Assembly (NCBI GenBank): GCA_003131925.1
Contig: PKWC01000240.1
Location: 1 to 10,451 of the forward strand
Direction: 5' to 3'
DNA: 10,451 nt
DNA from: Alphaproteobacteria bacterium
GTDB taxonomy: Bacteria > Pseudomonadota > Alphaproteobacteria > Micropepsales > Micropepsaceae
Within the stretch, counting starts at the first letter, position 1, and the number at the start of each line of letters is the position of its first letter. Below are positions 5,665 to 10,451 of the stretch, piece by piece. The notes beneath the pieces were generated by a model. It was given only the letters and a program-made list of their open reading frames with translations. It did no database searches and had not been told where the DNA came from. The position numbers were made by a program, and so were the translations under genes.

Positions 5665-6117
5665 ATGAGACTGACCACATTGATGATCGCCGCCGTTGGA
5701 TGGGCGTTGTTGCCGGCGAACAATTCCGCCTGCGCAGCCCACTCGCTTTCGCAGGCATGGGCGGCGGACTGGAGCGCGAAGAAACTGGATGCAGTCATCG
5801 CGCTCTATGCGCCGGAGCCGGTGTTCCTGCCGACGATCGGTCCGCGATGGGTCGGGCTGGCTGCGATCCGCAAGAACTTCGCGGGCCTCCTCGAGAATTA
5901 TGACCCGCATGTCGTTCTCCATAATCTGGAGACCGCCAGGTCGGGCACGCTGGGCTACGACAGCGGCACCTATGAAGAGACGATCACGCCGGTGAAGGGC
6001 GGGAAGGCGATACCTTCGCGGGGCGCGTATCTGTTTCTCTTCCAGCGCGAGAAGGGCGGCGCGTGGAAGATACTCGAACTGACATGGACGAGTTTCGACG
6101 CGCCGCCGAAGCTGTGA
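5665..6117 (+). CDS. Exported SnoaL/NTF2-like (DUF4440-type) protein
   Basis: This 150-residue protein has a signal peptide (MRLTTLMIAAVGWALLPANN, probable cleavage near residue 24 after SACA). A cone-shaped NTF2-like fold of about 120 residues follows. Family features are the opening SLSQAWAADWSAKKLDAVIALYAPEPVFLP, where helix 1 leads into the first strand, and WVGLAAIRKNFAGLL. The terminal strand pair YLFLFQREKGGAWKILELTW is also typical. Proteins of this type include isomerases, hydrolases and many without known activity; nothing here fixes the substrate. GGGAGG nine bases upstream supports the ATG. It stands alone, about 217 bases after the HD gene, with no recognisable gene or terminator in the gap. 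Confidence 0.88.
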   Translation: MRLTTLMIAAVGWALLPANNSACAAHSLSQAWAADWSAKKLDAVIALYAPEPVFLPTIGPRWVGLAAIRKNFAGLLENYDPHVVLHNLETARSGTLGYDSGTYEETITPVKGGKAIPSRGAYLFLFQREKGGAWKILELTWTSFDAPPKL

Positions 6118-6120
6118 GGG

Positions 6121-6157
6121 GCTCACGTCGCGGCGCGGGCGCCGATTTTCTTGACGT
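6121..6157 (-). pseudogene. Relic of the 3' end of a higA-like antitoxin gene
   Basis: Positions 6121-6155 match 9139-9173, the last codons of the intact higA, with about 5 differences in 35 bases. Both read ...G(A/V)RAAT-stop on the minus strand, with stops at 6123 and 9141. Upstream of this tail the match is lost within about 12 codons, at the promoter of the next toxin-antitoxin pair. It looks like a HigA gene cut away when that pair arrived, though the match is short. Confidence 0.45.
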
Positions 6158-6178
6158 TCTCCGCGATTATCATACGCA

Positions 6179-6207
6179 TTGACAGTATGGCAAATTTACC
6201 ATATATG
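6179..6207 (+). promoter_or_regulatory. Sigma-70-like promoter of the second Gp49/XRE operon
   Basis: TTGACA at 6179-6184 is a perfect -35 element. Seventeen bases later TATATG (6202-6207) fits a -10; TATGAT two bases further is an alternative. Transcription would begin near 6214, about 37 bases before the toxin ATG at 6251. The local sequence is much richer in AT than its surroundings. It is the strongest-looking promoter in the window. Confidence 0.7.
6186..6203. promoter_or_regulatory. Palindromic operator inside the promoter
   Basis: TATGGCAAATTTACCATA is an 18-base palindrome with one mismatched pair (C6191 against A6198). It fills the space between the -35 and -10 elements, so a bound dimer would block RNA polymerase. 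The obvious ligand is the XRE antitoxin encoded at 6600, alone or with its toxin. Confidence 0.65.
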
Positions 6208-6250
6208 ATGCGTTCAGCGGCTGAAAAGCAAAAGCGTGATGGGTTTGCCG

Positions 6251-6607
6251 ATGGCGGAACGGCCGCTGGTTTGGATCGGGAGCAGCAAGGAAGACATCTC
6301 GGAAATGCCCAAACCCGTAAAGGCATCGTTCGGTTATCGTTTGCGCCGAATCCAGCGAGGCCTGCCCGCGGCGGATACCAAACCGCTTTCGCAATTCGGT
6401 TCTGGTGTCCATGAGCTGCGCGAAGCGTACGACCGCAATGCCTGGAGGGTCGTGTACGTCGTCAGCCTGAAGAAGGCGATTTATGTGCTTCATGCCTTCA
6501 TGAAAAAATCCAAATCCGGCATCGCGCTGCCGAAAACCGATGCAAACATGATCCGCGTGCGTCTCAAGCGCGCCCACGACAAAGATTTGGAGCCTGGAAA
6601 TGGCTAA
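6251..6607 (+). CDS. RelE/HigB-like toxin, Gp49 (PF05973) family
   Basis: With ATG 6251 the protein has 118 residues and opens MAERPLVWIGSSKEDISEMP, the usual opening of this Gp49 subgroup. The middle has GYRLRRIQRGLPAADTKPLS and VHELREAYDRNAWRVVYVVS. The end has the VLHAFMKKSKSGIALPK signature and a closing basic helix. GTG 6236 and ATG 6239 are in-frame alternatives; none has a good ribosome binding site. It should be an mRNA-targeting toxin. It belongs to a different subgroup from the toxin at 2201: the two share only the family pattern, so this is not a recent duplication. The last eight bases overlap the antitoxin gene. Confidence 0.92.
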   Translation: MAERPLVWIGSSKEDISEMPKPVKASFGYRLRRIQRGLPAADTKPLSQFGSGVHELREAYDRNAWRVVYVVSLKKAIYVLHAFMKKSKSGIALPKTDANMIRVRLKRAHDKDLEPGNG

Positions 6608-6929
6608 ACCAGCGTCACATCGCGGCAGCGGGAATGTCTATGCCGATATGGGCTTCAGCCGCGCTGAAGTAGCTGAACTCGAAGCAAAGAGTGCGCTCAT
6701 CGATGCCATTGCCGAAACCATTTCGCGGCGCGAGCTCACCCAGCGCGCAGCCGCGGAAATCTGCGCCACCGACCAGCCGACGCTCTCCAAGGTCCTGCGT
6801 GGCCGGATGGAGAGCGTGACGATCGACCGTCTTGCGGCCTGGCTGACGGCGCTCGGCCGCACGGTCGAAATCCGCGTGCGCCCCTATGACGCGCGCGCAA
6901 GGGCGGGCCAGATCGTCACCATTTCCTGA
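6600..6929 (+). CDS. XRE family antitoxin (HTH_37-like)
   Basis: This 109-residue antitoxin follows and overlaps the toxin by eight bases. The N-terminal SGNVYADMGFSRAEVAELEA segment is typical of antitoxins that pair with this toxin subgroup. The helix-turn-helix spans about residues 45-90: AETISRRELTQRAAAEICAT, then DQPTLSKVLRGRMESVTIDRL. A short beta tail RTVEIRVRP follows. Translation is probably coupled to the toxin; GGAGCCTGGAAA before the ATG is only a weak ribosome binding site. It is the likely repressor acting at the palindrome at 6186. Confidence 0.93.
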   Translation: MAKPASHRGSGNVYADMGFSRAEVAELEAKSALIDAIAETISRRELTQRAAAEICATDQPTLSKVLRGRMESVTIDRLAAWLTALGRTVEIRVRPYDARARAGQIVTIS

Positions 6930-6977
6930 GACATCTCTCCGGTCCAAACACTTCGCGGTCCCCCTCCCCCGCGCTTC

Positions 6978-7339
6978 GCACGGCTGTCCGGGGAAAACAG
7001 GCATGGCGAGCACTGCTGCTTGTTTTCGCAAGAATTGGGCACGCGGAGGCGCCCCCCGGTCCGCGCGAAGCGCGGCCGGAGGACAAGCTCCGGACGCGGA
7101 GAGGGCTGCTCACCACAAAGAGCACAAAGCACACAAAGAGGTTTTGCGCGCATTCGCGCGCGACCCCATCTTCGTGCCCTTCGTGCTCTTGGTGGTAGTT
7201 CTTGTTGCTCCGCGGCTCCGCGTGAACCTTTTCTCGACACATACGCAGTCCTGAGTCGAGTACACCCATGACTGTGCAAATCCCAATCTCCATCAAGCGC
7301 CTGTAAACAGATTCGATATTTTTCCCCGGACAGCCGTGC
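6978..7339. repeat. 362-base segment bounded by perfect 20-base inverted repeats
   Basis: GCACGGCTGTCCGGGGAAAA at 6978-6997 is the exact reverse complement of 7320-7339. Outside both arms lies similar C/G-rich sequence with a CGCGCTTCGC-type motif, so the symmetry loosely continues. The interior encodes nothing but carries its own hairpin at 7112-7196. The shape resembles a small non-autonomous element, but no flanking target-site duplication is evident to me. Confidence 0.6.
7112..7196. repeat. Long hairpin repeat of the ACCACAAAGAGCACAAAG type
   Basis: Left arm 7112-7138 (ACCACAAAGAGCACAAAGCA, then CACAAAG) pairs with right arm 7170-7196 (CTTCGTGCCCTTCGTGCTCT, then TGGTGGT) with about five mismatched or wobble positions. 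The loop of 31 bases itself contains a GCGCGC...GCGCGC pair. Intergenic palindromes built from ACCACGAAG/CACGAAG units are widespread in bacterial genomes. Confidence 0.65.
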
Positions 7340-7464
7340 GCGCTTCGCGCGAGGGAGGAACCGATAACAGTCACGATGTGTGAATCCGGTAGCCACAAGG
7401 GGGAGGTTGGATGAAACCTCCGCCGAATTTATTGACGCATGTGTTTACCAGGTCCCGGCTCTCT

Positions 7465-7530
7465 CCCCGCGAAAGCGGGGATCACGCGCCTGCCTGCGCG
7501 AAGCCGAAGCTTCGCTTCGGCGAAGGCAGG
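7465..7530. repeat. Two adjacent hairpins, one with the CCCGCGAAAGCGGG motif
   Basis: CCCCGCGAAAGCGGGG at 7465-7480 is the same hairpin core as in the REP doublet at 8964-9086. Right after it, CCTGCCT (7489-7495) pairs with AGGCAGG (7524-7530), with an inner stem GCCGAAG/CTTCGGC (7503-7509 and 7515-7521). Confidence 0.6.
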
Positions 7531-7575
7531 TCGGCCGGGATAACGCGCCGGGGAGCCGTGCCGGAAAGCCCCCTT

Positions 7576-7600
7576 GCGAACGAGTTCGCTTTCTGCGAAC
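7576..7600. promoter_or_regulatory. GCGAAC half-sites before the RelE toxin gene, possible operator
   Basis: GCGAAC-GA-GTTCGC at 7576-7589 is a perfect 6-base inverted repeat, and a third GCGAAC follows at 7595-7600, ending four bases before the toxin ATG at 7605. The place suits autoregulation by the XRE antitoxin. No convincing -35/-10 pair is visible in the GC-rich upstream sequence. Confidence 0.4.
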
Positions 7601-7604
7601 ATGA

Positions 7605-7865
7605 ATGATGCAGGTTTTGATCGCCAAATCGGCCGTGAAAGCTCTGCGGAAAATGCAGCCAGAGAAGGCGAAGGACATTCGGGAGGCGATCAGCAGGATG
7701 GCCCGCGACCCTGCCGCGCCCAACAACAACGTCAAGGCGCTGAAGGGGATCAAAGACGGCTACCGCATCAGGGTCGGCGACTGGCGAGTGTCCTATGTCA
7801 GCGATCGTGTATCTCAGACGCTGAAAGTATTCGAGATCGCGCCGCGAGGAGGTGCCTACAGATGA
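7605..7865 (+). CDS. RelE/ParE family toxin
   Basis: This 86-residue protein has the short RelE form: QVLIAKSAVKALRKMQPEKA forms strand 1 and helix 1, followed by helix 2 (DIREAISRMARDP). The core NNVKALKGIKDGYRIRVGDW then leads into RVSYVSDR, and the ending is FEIAPRGGAYR. Basic and aromatic residues in the GDWRVSY strand and the terminal RGGAYR occupy the positions used by RelE for ribosome-dependent mRNA cleavage. ATG 7608 is an equally possible start one codon later. The gene overlaps the antitoxin by four bases (ATGA). Confidence 0.93.
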   Translation: MMQVLIAKSAVKALRKMQPEKAKDIREAISRMARDPAAPNNNVKALKGIKDGYRIRVGDWRVSYVSDRVSQTLKVFEIAPRGGAYR

Positions 7866-8335
7866 CTCGCAGGAATTCTATCACCCGGGAGCTGCGCGTG
7901 CGGCTCGCGGGCGCCCGCAAGAAAACGATTGCCCGGCGTCTGCGCGCCGTCGCGCCCAGGCTTCAGCTTGCGGAAAGCGGCGATGCCGCCGATTTCGTGA
8001 TGCTCCCATCGGAAGACTACGAGCGCCTGCTCGATGAAGCGGACGAGCGGAGCGCGAAGATGGCCTTTGAACGGACGCGGGATGAGGAATTTGTTCCGCT
8101 GGAGATCGCGGATCGTCTCCTGAAGCTGGAAAATCCCGTTCGCGTGTGGCGTGGGCACCGCGGGTTGACCTTGGCCCAACTGGGCGAGCGCGCCGGCTTG
8201 AGCAGGGGTTACCTGTCCGATATCGAAAACGGCAAGCGAAGCGGCACTGTCGCCACGCTGCGCACCATCGCCAAAGCGCTCGGCGTCGACGTCGACGATC
8301 TTGTTCCGCCCGTTCGGGGGCGGCGGACTGCGTGA
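7862..8335 (+). CDS. Long XRE antitoxin with a Phd-like N-terminal part
   Basis: This 157-residue protein is longer than a typical RelE partner. Residues 1-45 are basic and helical. Residues 46-65 (VMLPSEDYERLLDEADERSA) look like the strand and helix of Phd/YefM-type antitoxins. A standard XRE helix-turn-helix occupies about residues 93-148 (RVWRGHRGLTLAQLGERAGL, then SRGYLSDIENGKRSGTVATL, then AKALGVDVDDLVP). GAGGAGG at 7846-7852 nine bases before the ATG is a strong ribosome binding site inside the toxin gene. The protein should neutralise the RelE toxin, probably through its N-terminal half, and repress the operon through the helix-turn-helix. Confidence 0.92.
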   Translation: MTRRNSITRELRVRLAGARKKTIARRLRAVAPRLQLAESGDAADFVMLPSEDYERLLDEADERSAKMAFERTRDEEFVPLEIADRLLKLENPVRVWRGHRGLTLAQLGERAGLSRGYLSDIENGKRSGTVATLRTIAKALGVDVDDLVPPVRGRRTA

Positions 8336-8422
8336 GCCGCGCGGCGGAAAGGTTGTGCGGCGTTCTTGAGCGCCCGCGAAGGATCAGGTGTATGTTGATC
8401 TGGATAAAACGGGGCACCCGAT

Positions 8423-8716
8423 TTGCGCACGCTTGACGAGGTCATGGCCGAGCTTCGCCGCCTTCAGCCGCAACTGCGGAAGCGCTATCCGATTCGCGAG
8501 ATGGGCGTCTTTGGCTCCTGGGTGCGCGGCACGCAAAAGCAGGACAGCGATCTCGACATCCTTGTGGAACTCGGCGACGCGGTCGGACTCATGGAGCTTG
8601 TCGGTCTCAAACAGGATCTCAGCGACGCCATCGGCATCGAGGTCGACCTGGTCACCAAAGACGCCCTGAAGCAGCGCATCGGCCCGCGGATTCTCTCCGA
8701 GGTGGTGATGCTGTGA
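8423..8716 (+). CDS. MNT-type nucleotidyltransferase (solitary MntA-like antitoxin)
   Basis: This 97-residue minimal nucleotidyltransferase has the motif GVFGSWVRGTQKQDSDLDIL at residues 28-47. It supplies the GS pair (31-32) and two metal-binding Asp residues (43 and 45). The third Asp is in VDLV (Asp75), so the active site looks complete. In HEPN-MNT modules this enzyme disables the HEPN RNase toxin by adding AMP to a tyrosine. The TTG at 8423 gives the usual MRTLDEVMAELRRLQPQLRK opening; ATG 8444 is the alternative. No HEPN gene follows: in the same frame after the stop comes the tail of a TetR regulator. The gene is therefore an orphan, either a remnant or one acting on a distant toxin. 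Confidence 0.9.
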   Translation: MRTLDEVMAELRRLQPQLRKRYPIREMGVFGSWVRGTQKQDSDLDILVELGDAVGLMELVGLKQDLSDAIGIEVDLVTKDALKQRIGPRILSEVVML

Positions 8717-8878
8717 CGGAGCCTGGGCGAGAGCGGCGACATTCGTTAGGACGTTGACCCGCTCGACCTGCTGCGCGCGCTTGCCGGGGTTGCGAACATA
8801 GGTCTGGGACAAGATGGCGAGCACGCCGCCAAACGCCTCGTCGACATCCTGATCGCGGGAGTGCGGACGCGGCGGTAG
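8717..8878 (+). pseudogene. Relic of the C-terminus of a TetR family regulator
   Basis: Directly after the MNT stop, the same frame reads ...LGESGDIR-stop-DVDPLDLLRALAGVANIG..., then AAKRLVDILIAGVRTRR-stop, with TAG at 8747-8749 and 8876-8878. The pattern AGEIRxDVDPxDLLRALAGV...A(R/K)RLVDILIAGLR is characteristic of the end of many TetR repressors (from memory). The DNA-binding half is absent and one stop codon interrupts the rest, so it cannot be functional. It marks the place where other sequence replaced the rest of a regulator gene, and possibly the missing HEPN toxin. Confidence 0.6.
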
Positions 8879-8963
8879 AGCAGTTTGAAATTCAATTTGA
8901 TCAATTTTTGTCATGGCTCGCGCAAGCGCATGCGCGCTAAGATAAACAAATTCCGGCACCCAC

Positions 8964-9086
8964 AGCGTGTCATTCCCGCGAAAGCGGGAACCCAGCGTCC
9001 GCAGCGGTGCTCATGTGAAGTCAGCGCAGTGCAAACCTTTCAACGCTTTACGAACTGGGTCCCCGCTTTCGCGGGGATGACACGCT
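8964..9086. repeat. REP doublet (REPIN-like) with CCCGCGAAAGCGGG cores
   Basis: Arms of 32 bases at 8964-8995 and 9055-9086 are reverse complements except for two positions. Those differences keep each arm's own hairpin intact: one core is TCCCGCGAAAGCGGGA, the other CCCCGCTTTCGCGGGG. This two-hairpins-in-inverted-orientation plan is that of REPINs. A further partial copy (GGGATGACACGCT) lies at 9101-9113. The 59 bases between the arms encode nothing. It sits downstream of higA, where it could form RNA structure at the operon end. Confidence 0.8.
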
Positions 9087-9140
9087 TTTTCGCGTCGGTC
9101 GGGATGACACGCTGGAGAAAAAGTAGTTCGCAACCGGTGC

Positions 9141-9437
9141 TCATGTCGCGGCGCGAACGCCGAATTTCGTGACCTTGATCTTGCCCACGCGCTTCTCGGC
9201 CTGCCAGAGATCGTACTGCAATTGCATCCGCAGCCAGGTTCCGGCATCGCTCCAGCCGGTCTTTTCAAGCCTGATCGCCATCTCCGGCGACACGCCGGCG
9301 TGACCGTTGACCAGCTCCGATAGCGCTTTGCGCGAAACGCCGAGGCCTTTCGCAGCTTCCGTTACCGACAAGCCGAGCGGCGCAAGGCACATTTCGCGGA
9401 TGACTTCGCCGGGATGCGCGGGGCTGTGTATTTTCAT
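9141..9437 (-). CDS. higA: HigA family addiction module antitoxin
   Basis: The ATG at 9437 gives 98 residues starting MKIHSPAHPGEVIREMCLAP, the hallmark HigA opening. GAGAGG lies about eight bases before it, which favours this start over ATG 9443 (only two bases from the same sequence). The XRE helix-turn-helix covers about residues 22-60 (LSVTEAAKGLGVSRKALSEL, then VNGHAGVSPEMAIRLEK). The helical tail TWLRMQLQYDLWQAEKR is typical. It is second in the operon, 11 bases after higB. Its last codons recur as a relic at 6121-6157. Confidence 0.95.
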   Translation of the reverse strand: MKIHSPAHPGEVIREMCLAPLGLSVTEAAKGLGVSRKALSELVNGHAGVSPEMAIRLEKTGWSDAGTWLRMQLQYDLWQAEKRVGKIKVTKFGVRAAT

Positions 9438-9448
9438 CGTCATTCCTC

Positions 9449-9727
9449 TCAATGATAGTCCACCAGATCAACATCCACGGCGTCATGGCCTTCGAATCGA
9501 AAGACGATGCGCCAATTGCCCGAAACGGATACCGCCCATTGTCCCTTCCGGCCGCCCTTCAGGGGATGAAGCTGGAAGCCGGGAACAGCCATGCCCGCCG
9601 GGCCCGCAGCCGCATTCAACGTCGTAAGAATCATCCTCAGCTTGCGGACCTGATGCGCGCCGACGCCGCGCACATCGTTTTCGGCAAAGAGCCGCCCCAA
9701 TCCCTTGTGGCGGACGTGCAGGATCAT
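9449..9727 (-). CDS. higB: HigB family toxin (RelE/ParE superfamily)
   Basis: This 92-residue protein follows the HigB pattern closely. It opens ILHVRHKGLGRLF, followed by a helix region (VRKLRMILTTLNAAAGPAGM). The core PGFQLHPLKGGRKGQWAVSV, then SGNWRIVFRFEGHDAVDVDL, leads to a terminal DYH. The terminal His and the basic residues of the WAVSVSGNWRI strand are those used by this group for mRNA cleavage. The ATG at 9727 is preceded on the minus strand by an AT-rich stretch (TATAGG, TTGATA) that probably holds the promoter, but no clean -35/-10 pair can be fixed. Confidence 0.95.
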   Translation of the reverse strand: MILHVRHKGLGRLFAENDVRGVGAHQVRKLRMILTTLNAAAGPAGMAVPGFQLHPLKGGRKGQWAVSVSGNWRIVFRFEGHDAVDVDLVDYH

Positions 9728-9801
9728 ATGTAACCTATAACGTATCAGATATCAAGGCTGAGAATTTGCGCGGCTCGCTGGCGGGTCGCCCGCCCATACT
9801 C

Positions 9802-10098
9802 TCATCGTCCTGTCCTCCGTTCCGCAATCAGATCCGACAGCCGCTTCGGGATAAGCTCCAGATCCGGCTTCGCCGTCTTGCGGCCGCTTTTCAACTTTTT
9901 CTGAAACGCGTGCTTGCTTCCATCGAGCTCGATGACGAGCTTTGCTTCGAAGCAGACGAAATCGGCGACGTAGGATCCAATGGGCTGCTGGCGGCGAAAT
10001 TTGATTCCGTCAAAGCGCCGGTCGCGCAGCGCGTGCCACAGCTTGCGCTCGACTTCCGTCTGTTCGCGCCGAAGCTTGCGGGCGAATTCGTGCGTCAC
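9802..10098 (-). CDS. DUF559 endonuclease-domain protein with an abnormal C-terminus
   Basis: This is a Vsr-like restriction-endonuclease-fold protein. Conserved blocks are EFARKLRREQTEVERKLWHA, FDGIKFRRQQPIGSYVADFV and AKLVIELDGSKHA, including the catalytic-type Asp in VADF and Glu in IELDG. Family members normally continue after (G/S)xHA with about 35 residues of the R...L...G(Y/F).V(L/I)RF pattern. Here the sequence changes to KKLKSGRKTAKPDLELIPKR and stops, so the fold is incomplete and the protein may be inactive. The GTG at 10098 is preferred (98 codons) because the longer in-frame GTG at 10155 lies inside a palindromic repeat. A second partial copy at 10331-10451 shows the same kind of loss. 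Confidence 0.75.
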   Translation of the reverse strand: MTHEFARKLRREQTEVERKLWHALRDRRFDGIKFRRQQPIGSYVADFVCFEAKLVIELDGSKHAFQKKLKSGRKTAKPDLELIPKRLSDLIAERRTGR

Positions 10099-10157
10099 GG
10101 CCCCCTCACCCAGGCTGGTGCGGTTGCGATGTTTCCTGCTTAGCACCTCTCCCACAA

Positions 10158-10294
10158 GGGGAGAGGGGATTCCACGCGCTGATTTCCCAATTTTGATGCA
10201 AGACTCCGCTTCCCCTCTCCCCTTGCCCGCCTTCGCTAAAGCTTCGGCGGGTCAAGTACCTCACTTGGTCCGCCGAAGCCTTGGCGTAGGCGGA
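10158..10294. repeat. Cluster of inverted repeats between the two DUF559 genes
   Basis: GGGGAGAGGGGA at 10158-10169 is the exact reverse complement of 10211-10222. Just before it, CTCTCC...GGAGAG adds a small hairpin. Further right lie two hairpins whose arms are CCCGCC/GGCGGG and TCCGCC/GGCGGA, with TTCGCTAAAGCTTCGGCGG-type interiors. These motifs are widespread non-coding repeats in GC-rich Proteobacteria. No gene is visible from 10156 to 10330. Confidence 0.55.
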
Positions 10295-10330
10295 TGCGAG
10301 AGGCGTGCAGATACGGGCGATGCATTCTGT

Positions 10331-10451
10331 TCAGGCGCGGGTGAGGTGGAACACGGCGAGACCGATCGTTTCCATCACTCCGTCTTCCGGAAATGCGTGC
10401 CTGCTTCCATCGAGCTCGATGACGAGCTTTGCTTCGAAGCAGATGAAATCG
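10331..10451 (-). CDS. Second DUF559 endonuclease-domain gene, cut by the window edge
   Basis: The frame entering from the right edge reads DFICFEAKLVIELDGSRHAF, then PEDGVMETIGLAVFHLTRA and a stop at 10331-10333. The first part is nearly identical to the gene at 9802, with about six base differences over some 65 bases aligned (9898-9964 with 10385-10451). After HAF the two copies differ from each other and from the family. The rest of the gene lies beyond the window. It may be a pseudogene, since the C-terminal quarter of the nuclease domain is missing. Confidence 0.6.
   Translation of the reverse strand, partial: DFICFEAKLVIELDGSRHAFPEDGVMETIGLAVFHLTRA

Larger units (their letters stand above)
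6930..7600. other. Non-coding, repeat-rich spacer
   Basis: About 670 bases separate two toxin-antitoxin pairs. Open frames on both strands here translate to low-complexity Arg/Ala/Pro-rich text without any domain, so I call no gene. The stretch holds a 20-base inverted repeat pair, an arm-paired hairpin of 85 bases, two smaller hairpins and a triple half-site before the next toxin; these are listed separately. Confidence 0.6.

Noticed and set aside
6978..7339. Complete insertion sequence
   Set aside because: The ends are inverted repeats, but no transposase frame fits inside 362 bases and no target duplication is apparent.
6884..7398. Several 80-170-codon frames in the long spacer
   Set aside because: Their translations follow the hairpin repeats, are compositionally odd, and neither start nor end at plausible gene signals.
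8384..8959. 191-codon open frame on the minus strand, considered as the missing HEPN toxin
   Set aside because: It runs antisense through the MNT gene and the TetR relic and shows no HEPN R-4x-H type motif or helical pattern.
8964..9113. CRISPR array
   Set aside because: Only two inverted units and one partial unit exist, not regularly spaced direct repeats.
9005..9146. 12-base direct repeat CGGTGCTCATGT bracketing the right REP arm, considered as a target-site duplication
   Set aside because: The right copy overlaps the conserved end of higA and the bracket cuts through the REP doublet, so it does not delimit a coherent element.
2201..9727. Integron cassette array
   Set aside because: Genes lie on both strands, spacing is irregular, and I see no recurring attC-like sites or integrase gene.

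Overview
The window is GC-rich and looks like an accessory region of an alphaproteobacterial chromosome. The basis is a PAS_5-type protein, the HigBA, RelE and Gp49 toxin-antitoxin types common in that class, and repeats such as CCCGCGAAAGCGGG and GTCATGGCCGGG that fill intergenic space in many Alphaproteobacteria. The lineage is inferred from content and was not tested. There is no rRNA, tRNA, CRISPR array or complete insertion sequence.

Layout. Positions 1-374 hold a small GIY-YIG nuclease gene bracketed by inverted copies of a GC-rich repeat. Positions 499-1929 (minus) hold a PAS_5 protein and a one-helix membrane protein, with a gene fragment between them. Positions 2201-2850 hold a Gp49/HigB-like toxin with an XRE antitoxin. 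Positions 2937-4400 hold an mqsRA pair between two direct copies (about 92% identical) of a helix-turn-helix gene; the left copy is open and the right copy is dead. Positions 4441-5447 hold a 30-codon ORF overlapping a TTG-started gene that joins a small N-terminal domain to a RelA/SpoT-like HD phosphohydrolase domain. Positions 5665-6117 encode a secreted SnoaL/NTF2-like protein. Positions 6121-6929 hold the tail of a broken higA-like gene, then a second Gp49/XRE pair with a strong promoter and a palindrome inside it. Positions 6930-7600 are non-coding and rich in inverted repeats. Positions 7605-8335 hold a RelE/XRE pair. Positions 8423-8878 hold a solitary MNT nucleotidyltransferase followed in frame by the tail of a TetR regulator. 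Positions 8964-9086 are a REP doublet. Positions 9141-9727 (minus) are higBA. Positions 9802-10451 (minus) hold two DUF559 endonuclease-domain genes, both lacking the usual C-terminus, separated by hairpin repeats.

How the parts relate. Five complete type II toxin-antitoxin pairs of four kinds, plus one MNT gene without its HEPN toxin, lie within about 7.5 kb. All five pairs have the toxin gene first and the antitoxin overlapping it or a few bases behind. Between them lie fragments of a HigA-like antitoxin, a TetR regulator, helix-turn-helix genes and DUF559 genes. This pattern fits an island that gains and loses addiction modules repeatedly. The least familiar item is the HD fusion protein at 4530-5447.
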